Assembly: GCA_021404785.1 (NCBI GenBank)
Contig: QWHH01000011.1
Span: 1 to 64,000 of the forward strand
Direction of reading: 5' to 3'
Origin: Lysobacterales bacterium PRO7
GTDB lineage: Bacteria > Pseudomonadota > Gammaproteobacteria > Xanthomonadales > Rhodanobacteraceae
Length of the DNA: 64,000 nucleotides
Shown piece after piece: positions 39,201 to 48,008 of this stretch (the stretch's first letter is position 1; each line of letters opens with the position of its first letter). Below the pieces are notes generated by a model. It made no database searches. It saw only the letters and a program-made list of their open reading frames with translations, and was not told the DNA's origin. Position numbers and translations under genes: made by a program.

Positions 39201-40444
39201 GGCGCTACTACGGTGCGGTCATGATCGACGCGATCCCGATCAGCGGCAGCATGGCCGGACATGCCGGCGTGTTGCCGTTCGCGCTAACGCGCGCGCCCGG
39301 CGGCGACGATGTCGTCGATCCGCTGACGCTGGGTGCGGATGCGACGCGCCAGTACTTCATCGCCGCGGGCGAGACCCTGCGCCACAGCTTCATCGATATT
39401 CCCGACACGCGCCAGATCACCATCCAGACCGGTCCTCCCGCCGCTTCCACTCTCGGTATGCCCCCGGCGGCAAACGTCTCGTTTTACCTGGCGCGCAGTG
39501 ACATTCCGCCGGCGGCGCGCTCGGCGCAGGTCGCGGCGGCGCCACCCATCGGCGCCGCCGTCAAGCAATGGTCGATAGGCGGCACCGGGCCGGCGCAGGC
39601 GGTGATCTTCCAGACGGTCGGGCCGGGCCGGTGGTACATCGTCGCGACGAATGTCGGCAGCAGCAACGGTCAATTCAGTCTGTCCCTCGCCAACGATGCG
39701 GGCGGCACGGCCACGCCGCCCACGCCTGGCGCCTACTACAATCCCGAGCGTTCGGGTCACGGCATCTTCATCAGCCAGGCCGCCGGTGTGCAAGCGGTGT
39801 ACTGGTATACATTCAATGAAGATGGCACGCCGACGTGGTACGCGGCGCAGGCGGATGCGCCGGCAAGTGGTGCGGTGGCCTGGACTGCACCGCTGTTCAG
39901 CGACAATTGGGATGGCACACACGTCAATTCGTATTCCGTACTCGGCGACGTGATCCTCACGCCGATCGATGCGAACAATCTCGAGTTCTCGTGGCATCTG
40001 CACGGCGACGCCGGCAGCGAACGCTTCACGCGCATCGGTCCGGCGGCAGCGTGCGTCGATACCGGTTCGGTGCAGGCAAACCTCAACGGACAGTGGTATG
40101 CGCCGACGCAAAGCGGGTATGGCATGGACGTTCTCGCGCTGCCGGGCTTCCAGCAGGACACGTTCTATCTCTACGACGCGCTCGGCATGCCGCGCTGGAT
40201 CGCCGGCAGCACCAACTCGACAATGGGATCGAACACGCTGTCGATGTACCAGATCGGCGGATTCTGTCCGTCATGCGACTGGCTTGCGACGCAGCCGCTG
40301 CAGGTAGGCACGATGACGACGAGTTTCACGAGTGGCACGCAGGGCACTTACGCGACGCAGATCCAACTCGTACCGCCACTGTCGGGAAACTGGAACATCA
40401 ACCAGCCGATCGTGCGGTTGACCGGGTCGCCAACGTGTCCGTGA
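36251..40444 (+). CDS. Secreted subtilisin-like (S8) protease with PA insert and C-terminal repeat module
   Basis: The 1397-residue protein has a signal peptide (1-23), an inhibitor-like propeptide (about 25-130) and a catalytic domain with D175 (IIDTG), H236 (GHGTH), oxyanion N349 (AAAGNEG) and S575 (SGTSMASP). A PA domain sits between N349 and S575 (FHGQIVICDRG at about 441-451). After several beta-sandwich regions, the last 240 residues hold two copies of a module: YYNPERSGHGIFIS at about 1161 and WYAPTQSGYGMDV at about 1281. ATG 36251 is preferred to GTG 36239 because GGAG sits six bases ahead. Likely an extracellular nutrient protease; the module suggests surface or substrate binding. 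Confidence 0.9.
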   Translation: MFARAIALIAICLPLLAIDAPAAEVRHTYMVRLQGEPLVEHVHARVVAQDLAVVEGGEKPAMRRELRSALALDYLQQIDAQRTRVLDAGSVELGRALAPRAVYRYAGNGMALSLTDAEAARLATVPGVLGVRRERILRPMTDAGPEWIGADKLWNAQVPGVAATKGEGVVIGIIDTGISPSHPSFAATGPDGYAIANPRGHFYGLCASAQATCNNKLIGIYDFTDEGTKGIDSVGHGTHVAGIAAGNGMNNALAGTTISLPRFVSGVAPHANIIMYKACKSGSSGGTCPESALVGALDQAIADNVDVINYSIGGDAQDAYQMLAQGGNDVSEMFNARAAGIVVVAAAGNEGPGPNSVSEPGNAPWVIAVANATHDRQFANSIGNFSGAANAPSNLTGAGYTAGYGPAEIVYAGNYGNALCGTGPSDFPPTGKSNPFAPGTFHGQIVICDRGIYARVEKGYNVLHAGAGGYILANAQSDGESIVSDDHYLPAVHLGYTEGAALKAWVAAAGSHQGTISGVTALLQASLGDILNSSSSRGPYGFGGGILKPDITAPGTNILSSDYQSNGLAFMSGTSMASPNVAGAVALLVAAHPAWSPAQIESALLGTALAGSVRLQDGVTPAAPLDAGAGRVQPATAVKAGLYLPLSTADFRAQNPAQGGDPSRLNRPGIESESCFGQCSFVRTVADMSGGGTWTASVQGATANAKITVMPSQFSLASGASQQLNIAVDVSDPHLTGNWSNARIVLHKTGGGQSATDFALSLAVYASPGNAPAFREFTTGEPFFDTTLIVSGLAALPHAQFALTGLVPATSNSMSLGVDPKPSDLYTTFPGTGKQFVLFPALTPSGFSSPPPGGPQGRVFIVEIAASTSPSATLYAGIDSNGSGQPDSAEQACAAQGVGARCIVDLRDQPASTQVWALVDIPSGSTGATYTVTLSSGLPYTSPGFVNQGSVIHYGLAGPGHVASGANFPLRMTLGSVTNPLAPGRYYGAVMIDAIPISGSMAGHAGVLPFALTRAPGGDDVVDPLTLGADATRQYFIAAGETLRHSFIDIPDTRQITIQTGPPAASTLGMPPAANVSFYLARSDIPPAARSAQVAAAPPIGAAVKQWSIGGTGPAQAVIFQTVGPGRWYIVATNVGSSNGQFSLSLANDAGGTATPPTPGAYYNPERSGHGIFISQAAGVQAVYWYTFNEDGTPTWYAAQADAPASGAVAWTAPLFSDNWDGTHVNSYSVLGDVILTPIDANNLEFSWHLHGDAGSERFTRIGPAAACVDTGSVQANLNGQWYAPTQSGYGMDVLALPGFQQDTFYLYDALGMPRWIAGSTNSTMGSNTLSMYQIGGFCPSCDWLATQPLQVGTMTTSFTSGTQGTYATQIQLVPPLSGNWNINQPIVRLTGSPTCP

Positions 40445-40544
40445 GTTACCTGCGAATTTGCGCCGAATGCATGTTTGACACACGGCATTGCCAAGCGTAG
40501 TTTCCAGATGGCTGGGGGCACCAATCCAAAAGGAAGGTGCCGTG

Positions 40545-41648
40545 ATGAGTAAGAAGACCATGCTGGCCTTGAGCTTTGCGGTCTTGTTCGGGGCGGGATG
40601 GGGGGCGGCATACGCCCAAGTCCAAACGCAGTCGCCGGTCTTCGGCACTGTGCTTGAGTATCCGACTACTGGCTGCGGCGGGGCCGTTCTGCAAGTGCCT
40701 CTGTCCGGGCAGCAGCTTCTTCCGAAAACCGGTCTTGTGCCCTCTACGTCAGTGTCGTTCTACGGCCAAGCGGCAGCATTGCACGTCAAGTGGCTAACCA
40801 CACTTCAGTGCAAGCACACCGGCATCACCCATGAGCTGGTGCCTGCTGCCGGCGCAGTGAACACTGCGAATATCAGCAACGATTATATTTCCGCAAATTG
40901 GTCCGGATACCAGATTGCCAACACCGCGCAATTTGCGCAATCGGGTTGGACCATCCCTACCGTAGTTAAACCCAATCCAGGTTACGGAACAGGGGCAGGA
41001 TTGAATGGCTACTATTCATCGACGTGGACGGGTATAGGCGGTGGGGTCAATGCCGGCTCCGGGCCGTTGATCCAATCCGGGTCAACCCAGGATTTGGTTG
41101 CCGGTGCCACCACTTACTATTTTTGGTACGAAGTTGTCGGTGGTCCTACCGATACGGGGGGCGAAGTCCAGTTGTGTTCGCAAGGAAGTGGATGTCTTGC
41201 CGCAAATCCTGGGGATTTGGCTGGAAGCGCTTCGCTGTGGATACCGGATCCGAATCCCAATAATCCGGGGATGGGCCAGGTTACCCTTGGGGTATGTGAT
41301 TTCACCGTCGGCGGTCCCTGTGCGAACCTCATTATTGATTCTGACAGGTACACTACGCCGACACCGGGCAATACTACCGAATGGATAGTAGAAGCCCCAA
41401 GCTATAACGGAAATATCCTTGCATTGGCGGATTTTGATTCCGCGACATTCGTGAACGCGTGCTGGTCGCCGGCGTATAACAACGGTACGGGTAGCTGCTA
41501 CACGATAGCGCAGGGCAGCTATCCGGGCGCAATATCCATAGAAAACACCGTGTTCGGCATTTACCAGTATTTGGCATCTCCTGATTCGCTGAATGCTTCG
41601 GGCAATGGGTTTACCGATTATTACATTCAGCCGGAAAAAGGAAACTGA
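40545..41648 (+). CDS. Secreted G1-family glutamic peptidase (eqolisin-like)
   Basis: The 367-residue protein has a signal peptide (1-24, AAYA) and a beta-sandwich peptidase domain. The catalytic pair is likely Q177 (LIQSGSTQ) and E279 (TTEWIVEAPS), the Gln/Glu dyad of G1 peptidases first known from fungi; NWSGYQI and YYFWYEVV match too. G1 enzymes act at acid pH. Codon choice is visibly less GC-rich than neighbours (many TTG, ATT and GTA codons). It follows the S8 protease and precedes the LRR gene by 24 bases. AGGAAG precedes ATG 40545. Horizontal transfer is possible. Confidence 0.85.
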   Translation: MSKKTMLALSFAVLFGAGWGAAYAQVQTQSPVFGTVLEYPTTGCGGAVLQVPLSGQQLLPKTGLVPSTSVSFYGQAAALHVKWLTTLQCKHTGITHELVPAAGAVNTANISNDYISANWSGYQIANTAQFAQSGWTIPTVVKPNPGYGTGAGLNGYYSSTWTGIGGGVNAGSGPLIQSGSTQDLVAGATTYYFWYEVVGGPTDTGGEVQLCSQGSGCLAANPGDLAGSASLWIPDPNPNNPGMGQVTLGVCDFTVGGPCANLIIDSDRYTTPTPGNTTEWIVEAPSYNGNILALADFDSATFVNACWSPAYNNGTGSCYTIAQGSYPGAISIENTVFGIYQYLASPDSLNASGNGFTDYYIQPEKGN

Positions 41649-41672
41649 ACAACTCGCATATCGAGAAGTGTC

Positions 41673-44354
41673 ATGACGATTTCCGAAGAACCGCGTGTTG
41701 CAGTTTCAGACACATTTGCACGTTGCCTGTCGATACTCGGCTTATTGGCTTGCTGGCTGGCATTGAGCTATTTCGGAATGGAGGGTGCGCAAGCGGCAAT
41801 TCCATCCACAGAACGTGCGGTATTGCTGAATCTGTACGGTTACACCGATGGCATCCACTGGGATCCACAGTACCAAGGTGGCTGGAACGGCCCGCCCGGT
41901 ACCGAATGCGCTTGGTACGGAATCACTTGCGATGCCACGAGTTCCACAGTAATAGGAATCAACTTGGCCGGGGTAGGAATGAATGGTGCATTGCCTTCAT
42001 TGTCCGCACTGACGAATCTGCGAACGTTCGATATTCATCAAACTGCTACCGGCGGAATCGGCGCTTACAATTCGTTGTACGGTCCGATTCCGCCTTTGAG
42101 CGGGTTGACACACCTTCAAACATTTATTGCCAACAACACGTATTTCGACGGCAGTATTCCGTCATTGGCCGGATTGGCCGAGCTGAAGGATTTTGAGGTA
42201 TATACCTATGGTTTCAGCAGCCTTGGCGGGTCGATTCCATCCCTGAGTGGGTTGACCAATCTTGCTCGGTTCGATGTTCATGGCGACGGTCTCACCGGGC
42301 CCATTCCATCGCTCACGGGTTTGTACAACCTTGCCTATTTCCGAGTTGGTGGGAACCACCTGACCGGATCGATTCCGGATCTAAGCGGGTTGGATGCCTT
42401 GAACTATTTTGATGTTAGTGCCAATTACCTAACTGGCAACGTGCCTAATTTGATTGATTTGCCTAATCTCCAGCATTTTCTTGCCTATGGAAATTTGTTG
42501 GATGGAACCTTCGGAGAGTGGTCCGATCTTCCGCAATTGTTGGAGTTCAATGCCGAATATACCCGATTGACAGGCGGTCTTCCTGCATTAGTGCAGGCGC
42601 CAAACATTCAACGATTTGTGGCGGGGCCGAGTGGCCTTACCGGCAATATCCCCGATATTTCGCAGTTGACGAACCTTGTGGTGTTTGGCGTGGCCGGCAA
42701 TCAATTGACTGGCCCACCACCGTCGCCGCCCGCGTCGTTGGTGAATGCCCGCGTCAATGCGACCGGCGGTGGCGCCTTGTGTCCGAACCTTCTGACGCCA
42801 GCCAGCGATCCACCATCAGCCATCGATACCGATTGGAATACGGCAACCGGAACGACGCCATGGTCACTGAAATGCGCGCCTGATCCGAAATGGCCGTCGT
42901 TTGTTCAGGCTTCTTCGAGCCGCAATCCATCGGTTTTCGGGCAGGCCGTGACATTCACTGTTCTGGTGAACGGCATGAATCCGACCGGCACGGTGACGTT
43001 CACGTCGCTGCCGGAGGTTCCCGGTAATGCAGGTCAGACGACGACTTTGTGCGACGCCGTGCCGCTGAACGATCAGATTGCGACCTGCACTGTCGACAAC
43101 TTCGACGCGGGCACTTCAAATGTGATCGTCGCCAGCTACTCAGGCGACGCGAACAACGCGCCATCAAATAATGTCATCGGTACGATTTTCGGGAACGTGA
43201 GCATATCCACCGTCGACCAGTTGGTGTACCAGTCCGTTACGGAAAGCGCCACGGTGAACCCTGTACAGACGGGACAGCCTGTCGATCTGACGGCATCGAT
43301 CGCGGGCGGCAAGCCCGGCGATACGGTAACCTTTTACGATGGCCGGGCCACGCTTTGCGCGAATGTCCCGGTCGTTGTCGAACAGGATCATCAGGTGGTG
43401 CGTTGCACGACGCAGTTTTCGACGACGGGGCCGCATCCGCTCATGGTTGGATATGTCAACACAGGCGTTGGCGGTGCGTCCGATCCCCTGATCATGAATG
43501 TCGTGTCTGCGGCTGCCTTCGACAGCGACCAGTTCGCGCTGACGGGTTCGTGGTACAACCCGCCGACATCGGGGCAGGGGTTGGAGATCGAGGTTTATCC
43601 CGATCTATCCGGCACGGGCACCGGCTTCCTGTTCGGCGGATGGTTTACGAACGACGCGCAAGGAAATCCGCAGTGGTACACCCTGCAAGGAAGTCTTGCG
43701 GCGAGTCATGGGGCATCGTATTCGTTGGCCATTGCCGAATCCACGGGTGGCAATTTCAACGCGCCGCCGATAACCCAGGCCGTCGCTGATGGCACGGCAA
43801 CGCTCACCTTCTACGATTGCTCCCACGCGGCGTTGGCTTACAAGTTCAACGATGGCCGCAATGGCACGATTCCGTTCGTGCGTCTGACGCCGGCCACGGG
43901 ATGCAGTTCGTCGGTGCCAGCCGGGAATATCGCGCCGCCGCCAAACTACGCAGACGTGCTGCACTCGGGAGCATGGTACGATCCGGCGACATCCGGACAG
44001 GGATTGATGATCGACATCGTACCGTCGATCAACACGTTTTTTGCGGCGTGGTACACCTACGCGCCGCAGAGCGAAGCGCAGACTGGCGCAGCTTCGCAGC
44101 GCTGGTTCACCTTGCAGGACAACGCCTACACACCCGGCGCACTGAACTTGAACAATGTACCGATCATTGCGACCTCGGGCGGCGTGTTCAATCAGCCGTC
44201 GAATGTGGCGACTACTCAAGTTGGCACGGCGAATATCGCATTTACGTCATGTATGACGATGACGCTGACCTACAATTTCACGCAAGGCGAATTCAGTGGG
44301 CAGAGCGGGACGATCCACGAAAGAGCGATCGTGCCGCTGGCGGGATGTCAGTGA
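41673..44354 (+). CDS. Secreted plant-like leucine-rich-repeat protein with Ig-like domain and C-terminal module
   Basis: The 893-residue protein has a signal or anchor helix (about 18-41) and an N-cap reminiscent of plant LRR receptors (ECAWYGITCD). About ten LRRs follow (about 95-360), each ending in L-T/S-G-x-I/L-P, such as NHLTGSIPDLSGL and NYLTGNVPNLIDL. An Ig-like domain spans about 410-500. Two modules at the C-terminus, WYNPPTSGQGLEIEV (about 625) and WYDPATSGQGLMIDI (about 766), match those of the S8 protease at 36251. The LRR half is low in GC and the C-terminal half closer to the genome average. Plant-type LRRs mediate protein binding; the target is unknown. Confidence 0.85.
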   Translation: MTISEEPRVAVSDTFARCLSILGLLACWLALSYFGMEGAQAAIPSTERAVLLNLYGYTDGIHWDPQYQGGWNGPPGTECAWYGITCDATSSTVIGINLAGVGMNGALPSLSALTNLRTFDIHQTATGGIGAYNSLYGPIPPLSGLTHLQTFIANNTYFDGSIPSLAGLAELKDFEVYTYGFSSLGGSIPSLSGLTNLARFDVHGDGLTGPIPSLTGLYNLAYFRVGGNHLTGSIPDLSGLDALNYFDVSANYLTGNVPNLIDLPNLQHFLAYGNLLDGTFGEWSDLPQLLEFNAEYTRLTGGLPALVQAPNIQRFVAGPSGLTGNIPDISQLTNLVVFGVAGNQLTGPPPSPPASLVNARVNATGGGALCPNLLTPASDPPSAIDTDWNTATGTTPWSLKCAPDPKWPSFVQASSSRNPSVFGQAVTFTVLVNGMNPTGTVTFTSLPEVPGNAGQTTTLCDAVPLNDQIATCTVDNFDAGTSNVIVASYSGDANNAPSNNVIGTIFGNVSISTVDQLVYQSVTESATVNPVQTGQPVDLTASIAGGKPGDTVTFYDGRATLCANVPVVVEQDHQVVRCTTQFSTTGPHPLMVGYVNTGVGGASDPLIMNVVSAAAFDSDQFALTGSWYNPPTSGQGLEIEVYPDLSGTGTGFLFGGWFTNDAQGNPQWYTLQGSLAASHGASYSLAIAESTGGNFNAPPITQAVADGTATLTFYDCSHAALAYKFNDGRNGTIPFVRLTPATGCSSSVPAGNIAPPPNYADVLHSGAWYDPATSGQGLMIDIVPSINTFFAAWYTYAPQSEAQTGAASQRWFTLQDNAYTPGALNLNNVPIIATSGGVFNQPSNVATTQVGTANIAFTSCMTMTLTYNFTQGEFSGQSGTIHERAIVPLAGCQ

Positions 44355-44361
44355 ATCGAAT

Positions 44362-45753
44362 TCATTGGGCCAGTGGCGGCAATCGCTCATCGACCAGCCG
44401 GTCGGCGAGCGTCAGATCGACCTGATCGAGCGCTGTCTTGCCGGTGGTGAGTTCGCGCAGGATGCCGGACTGGATTTCGCCGCGCTCGAATGCGACCGAG
44501 TAGGGCAGGCGCGAAAACGTGACCATCCAGTAGCGCGGTACGAAGCGGCCCGGATGGCGGGCGGCGAGTTGGCGTTCAAGCGCGCGCATCAGCAGGAAGT
44601 GTGCGTCGGCGACGGAGTCACGCATCTCGATGTAGTTTTCCAGCGCCATCGCTGCGATCGCGTCCGCGTTCGGCTTGCGTCGATGCTGGAATTGCGCGAA
44701 CACGGTTTCGAAATCGCTGCTTGAATCTTGCAGCAGATCGGCGAGTTCCACCGCGTCTTCGAATCCACAGTTCATGCCCTGGCCGTGGAACGGCACGATG
44801 GCGTGCGCGGCGTCGCCGATCAGCAGGGCGCGACCAGCCAGGTGCCAGCGATCCAGGTACAGCGTGCCGAGGATGCCGGTCGGGTTGGTGTCGAAGTCTT
44901 TTTCCAGATCGGGGATCAGCGGCAGGGCGTCGCCAAAGTCGCGCGCGAACAGCGCATGCGCGTCGGCGCCGCTGCGCACGCTGTCAAAGCCGGGTTTACC
45001 GGAGTTTGGCATGAACAGGGTGACGGTGAAGCTGCCCTGCGCATTCGGCAGCGCGATGCACATGTAGTTGCCGCGCGGCCAGATATGCAGGGCGTTGGGT
45101 TCCATCGCGAACTTGCCCCCTTCACCGCTGCGCGGAGCTTCTCCCGCGGGCGGGGGAAGCGAATCAAGGGCCGGAATTTCAAGTTCCTTGTAGCCGTGTT
45201 CGAGCGGCTCGAAACGCTCGCGCAGGTCCGAATGCGTGCCCATCGCCGCGCGCAACGCCGAACCCGCACCATCCGCGCCGATGATCGTTTTCGCTTCGTG
45301 CGTGCGGATCGATCCAGCGTCGTCGCCGAAATGCAATGTCGACGAATCCCAATCGACCGAATCGAGGCGTTGGCCGAAATGAATGCGCGCGCTGGCCTGT
45401 TCGGCGGCATCGAGCAGGGCCATGTTGAGCGCGCCGCGGCTCACCGACCAGATCACCTCGGAATCGTCGCGGCCGTAGCGCAGCAGTTCGGTATGGCCGT
45501 CCGCATGGTGCACCATGCGCCCGCGCATCATCACCGCGATCGGTTCGATGCGCTTTTGCAATCCGGCCACGCGCAGGCCGTGCCAGCCGCGTTCGGCCAG
45601 GGCGAGGTTGATCGAACGCCCGCCCTGGAAACCGTGGACGCGCGGATCGGGCCGGCGTTCGAACACGGTGACTGCAAATCCGCGTTGCGCAAGCAGGGTG
45701 GCGGCGAGCGCGCCGACGAGGCCGGCGCCGATCATGGTAATTTCGGGTTTCAT
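44362..45753 (-). CDS. kmo: Kynurenine 3-monooxygenase
   Basis: The 463-residue FAD enzyme hydroxylates kynurenine in tryptophan degradation. The FAD site is GAGLVGA (9-15), DG motif IGADGAGSALR (158-168), and GDAAHAIVPFHGQGMNCGFED is split around 313-333. ATG 45753 gives the standard N-terminus; the frame continues open upstream without meaning. Residues 196-213 contain extra sequence SLPPPAGEAPRSGEGG relative to the family as I know it, matching the translation of a dispersed repeat. Other kynurenine genes are not in the window. Confidence 0.85.
   Translation of the reverse strand: MKPEITMIGAGLVGALAATLLAQRGFAVTVFERRPDPRVHGFQGGRSINLALAERGWHGLRVAGLQKRIEPIAVMMRGRMVHHADGHTELLRYGRDDSEVIWSVSRGALNMALLDAAEQASARIHFGQRLDSVDWDSSTLHFGDDAGSIRTHEAKTIIGADGAGSALRAAMGTHSDLRERFEPLEHGYKELEIPALDSLPPPAGEAPRSGEGGKFAMEPNALHIWPRGNYMCIALPNAQGSFTVTLFMPNSGKPGFDSVRSGADAHALFARDFGDALPLIPDLEKDFDTNPTGILGTLYLDRWHLAGRALLIGDAAHAIVPFHGQGMNCGFEDAVELADLLQDSSSDFETVFAQFQHRRKPNADAIAAMALENYIEMRDSVADAHFLLMRALERQLAARHPGRFVPRYWMVTFSRLPYSVAFERGEIQSGILRELTTGKTALDQVDLTLADRLVDERLPPLAQ
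45113..45160. repeat. REP-like element inserted in frame in kmo
   Basis: The stretch includes CTTCTCCCG/CGGGGGAAG, nine-base arms with one mismatch and a CGGG loop, and a second C-rich arm (TTGCCCCCTTCACCG). It encodes PPPAGEAPRSGEGG, the translation I associate with dispersed xanthomonad repeats. Its length keeps the reading frame. Confidence 0.55.
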
Positions 45754-45849
45754 CGGCAAAGTGTAGCAGTCGCGCTTCCCGTGACTTTCGGGGCATTGGC
45801 CGCAACCGGATTCGCCACTAGGATGGCGGTTCATTCGAGGGGAATACCG

Positions 45850-47454
45850 ATGCGCAAAATTGTCCTGAGTTCGATGGTGGCGTTGGGTTGCCTGGCACTT
45901 GCACCGGCATGGTCGGCCGACAAGGCGGCAGCGGACAAGCACGAAGACGCATCCGTCGCGTCGGCGGTCAAGGCACAGAAGGTCGAGACCTCCGGCAGCG
46001 TCAGCGTCGAAGGCAAGAAGCTCGACTACAAGGCCATCGCCGGCACCATTCTTCTCACCGGCAAGGACGAGGACAAGGATGATCCCACCGCGAACATGTT
46101 CTACGTCGCCTATTTCAAGAGCGGTGTGGATAGCGTCAGGCGCCCCGTGACCTTTCTCTACAACGGCGGCCCGGGCTCGTCCACGGTGTGGCTGCACATG
46201 GGCGCGTTCGGCCCCAAGCGCGTGGTCACGCTGGACGACCAGCACACGCCGGCGGCGCCGTACCAGTTGATCGACAACAACTACAGTCTGCTCGACGCGT
46301 CCGACCTGGTCTTCATCGACGCGCCCGGTACCGGTTTTTCGCGCCTGCTGGTCAACGAAAAGGACAAGGCCAAGCGCGCTGCGGCGATGAAGGAACGCGG
46401 CAAGGAATTCTACGGCGTCGACCAGGACGCGCAGGCTTTCGCCCAGTTCATCACCAAGTTCCTGACTGAATACGGGCGCTGGAATTCGCCCAAATACCTG
46501 TTTGGCGAAAGCTACGGCACCACGCGGTCCGCAGTGCTGGCGAACGTGCTGTCGACCGAGCAGGCCGTGGATTTGAACGGCGTGATGCTGCTGTCGCAGA
46601 TCCTCTCGTTCGCCAACGATATCGACGCGCCGCAGTACAACCCGGGCGTGGACCAGCCGTACGCGCTGGCGCTGCCGACCTATGCGGCGACCGCGTGGTA
46701 CCACAAGAAACTGCCGAACCAGCCGGCGCAGCTCGAACCGTTCCTGAAAGAGGTCGAACAGTTTGCGATGACCGACTATACGGTCGCGCTCGCGGCTGGC
46801 TCCACGCTCGATCCCGAACGACGCAAGGCTATCATCGCCAAGCTGCACGAATACACCGGCCTGCCGGAGTCCTACATCGACAAGGCCGACCTGCGCGTGT
46901 TCGGCGGCGAGTTCGAGAAGACTTTGCAGGATTCCGCCGACCTCACCACCGGCCGCCTCGACACGCGCTTCTCCGGCCCGAGCATGGACCCGCTGGAACA
47001 GCAGTCGGCCTACGATCCGCAGTCCGCCGCGATCAGCTCGGCCTATGTGTCGATGTTCAACGATTACGCGCGGCGCACGCTCAAGTTCGGCGAAGGCATG
47101 ACGTTCCACGAGTTCGGCAATGTCTATCCGTGGGACTGGAAACATGCCGCGCCCGGCCTGCCGCCCGGATTCTTTCCGTCATCGACGAACGTGATGTCGG
47201 ATCTTGCGGTGGCAATGAAATACAACCCGCAACTGCATGTGCTGCTGGCCGGCGGTTATTACGATTTGGCGACGCCGTATTTCGCTGCCGTGTATGAAAT
47301 GCGCCATCTGCCGATTCCGGCGAAGTTGCAGTCCAACATCGAGTACGCGTTCTTCCCGTCCGGGCACATGGTCTACGCGCACGAGGAATCGCTGAAGAAA
47401 TTGCACGATGTGACAGCGGCTTTCATAGGCCGCACGGATAATCTGGGCAAATAG
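45850..47454 (+). CDS. Secreted serine carboxypeptidase (S10 family)
   Basis: The 534-residue protein has a signal peptide (1-22, ending PAWSA) and the triad S221 (GESYGT), D472 (GGYYDLATP) and H506 (SGHMVYAHE). The oxyanion region is NGGPGSS at 105-111. S10 enzymes trim C-terminal residues at acid pH and often work with endopeptidases such as those encoded about 4 kb upstream. GAGGGG precedes ATG 45850. It starts divergently from kmo, 96 bases away. Confidence 0.92.
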   Translation: MRKIVLSSMVALGCLALAPAWSADKAAADKHEDASVASAVKAQKVETSGSVSVEGKKLDYKAIAGTILLTGKDEDKDDPTANMFYVAYFKSGVDSVRRPVTFLYNGGPGSSTVWLHMGAFGPKRVVTLDDQHTPAAPYQLIDNNYSLLDASDLVFIDAPGTGFSRLLVNEKDKAKRAAAMKERGKEFYGVDQDAQAFAQFITKFLTEYGRWNSPKYLFGESYGTTRSAVLANVLSTEQAVDLNGVMLLSQILSFANDIDAPQYNPGVDQPYALALPTYAATAWYHKKLPNQPAQLEPFLKEVEQFAMTDYTVALAAGSTLDPERRKAIIAKLHEYTGLPESYIDKADLRVFGGEFEKTLQDSADLTTGRLDTRFSGPSMDPLEQQSAYDPQSAAISSAYVSMFNDYARRTLKFGEGMTFHEFGNVYPWDWKHAAPGLPPGFFPSSTNVMSDLAVAMKYNPQLHVLLAGGYYDLATPYFAAVYEMRHLPIPAKLQSNIEYAFFPSGHMVYAHEESLKKLHDVTAAFIGRTDNLGK

Positions 47455-47461
47455 AACCGGA

Positions 47462-47941
47462 CTAGGCCGCGCCGATTCCGGGTATGCGCTTGTGCAATTC
47501 GTCTTCCGGGAAACCCAGCGCCGTGGTGATCTGCAGCAGAAAGCGCTGCTCGCCAGGGCGGATGCGCGCATCCGCTCCGGCCAGGCGCAGCAAGCCTGAG
47601 TACAGGCGCTCGACTTCGCTCGACCCGGGCTTGAACTGCGCGAGCAGGCGCCTGGCGTCGGCGGAATAATCGTAGTCGCGGCGACAGCCGGTGGCGAAGG
47701 ATTCGGTGGCGATCTGGCGCGCCCGCGCGTTGAGCTTGAGTTCTTCCATCAAGGTGTTGGTGAACGCTGCTTCTTCGGCGGAAACCACGCCATCGGCGCG
47801 CGCCATCGCGCCGAGCAGGCCGAAGGAGACCTGGATCAACAATTCCTGGCGCGGATCGAGCTTGCCGCTGAACAATTCGCCGAAAGCGTTCTTGACATCG
47901 CGAAACAGACTGCCGCTTGTCGCGGCGGTGTCGTTTGACAT
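47462..47941 (-). CDS. TerB-like (tellurite resistance/DjlA-type) domain protein
   Basis: The 159-residue helical protein has the acidic pattern GLLGAMARADGVVSAEEAAF and a second half AGADARIRPGEQRFL, the duplicated metal-binding-type halves of the TerB/DjlA family. There is no signal peptide. ATG 47941 has GGGAGGG upstream. Ter proteins respond to tellurite and other stresses, but the family is broad and no ter operon is present. Confidence 0.72.
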   Translation of the reverse strand: MSNDTAATSGSLFRDVKNAFGELFSGKLDPRQELLIQVSFGLLGAMARADGVVSAEEAAFTNTLMEELKLNARARQIATESFATGCRRDYDYSADARRLLAQFKPGSSEVERLYSGLLRLAGADARIRPGEQRFLLQITTALGFPEDELHKRIPGIGAA

Positions 47942-48008
47942 GACCGCACCCTCCCCGTGGATGCGGCCATGTTGCGCCAGATTCAAAAAAATGAAAAGTC
48001 CTGCCAGC

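Noticed and set aside
44728-45849. Upstream in-frame extension of the serine carboxypeptidase
   Set aside because: The extension overlaps kmo antisense, and the ATG at 45850 has a GAGGGG site and a proper signal peptide.
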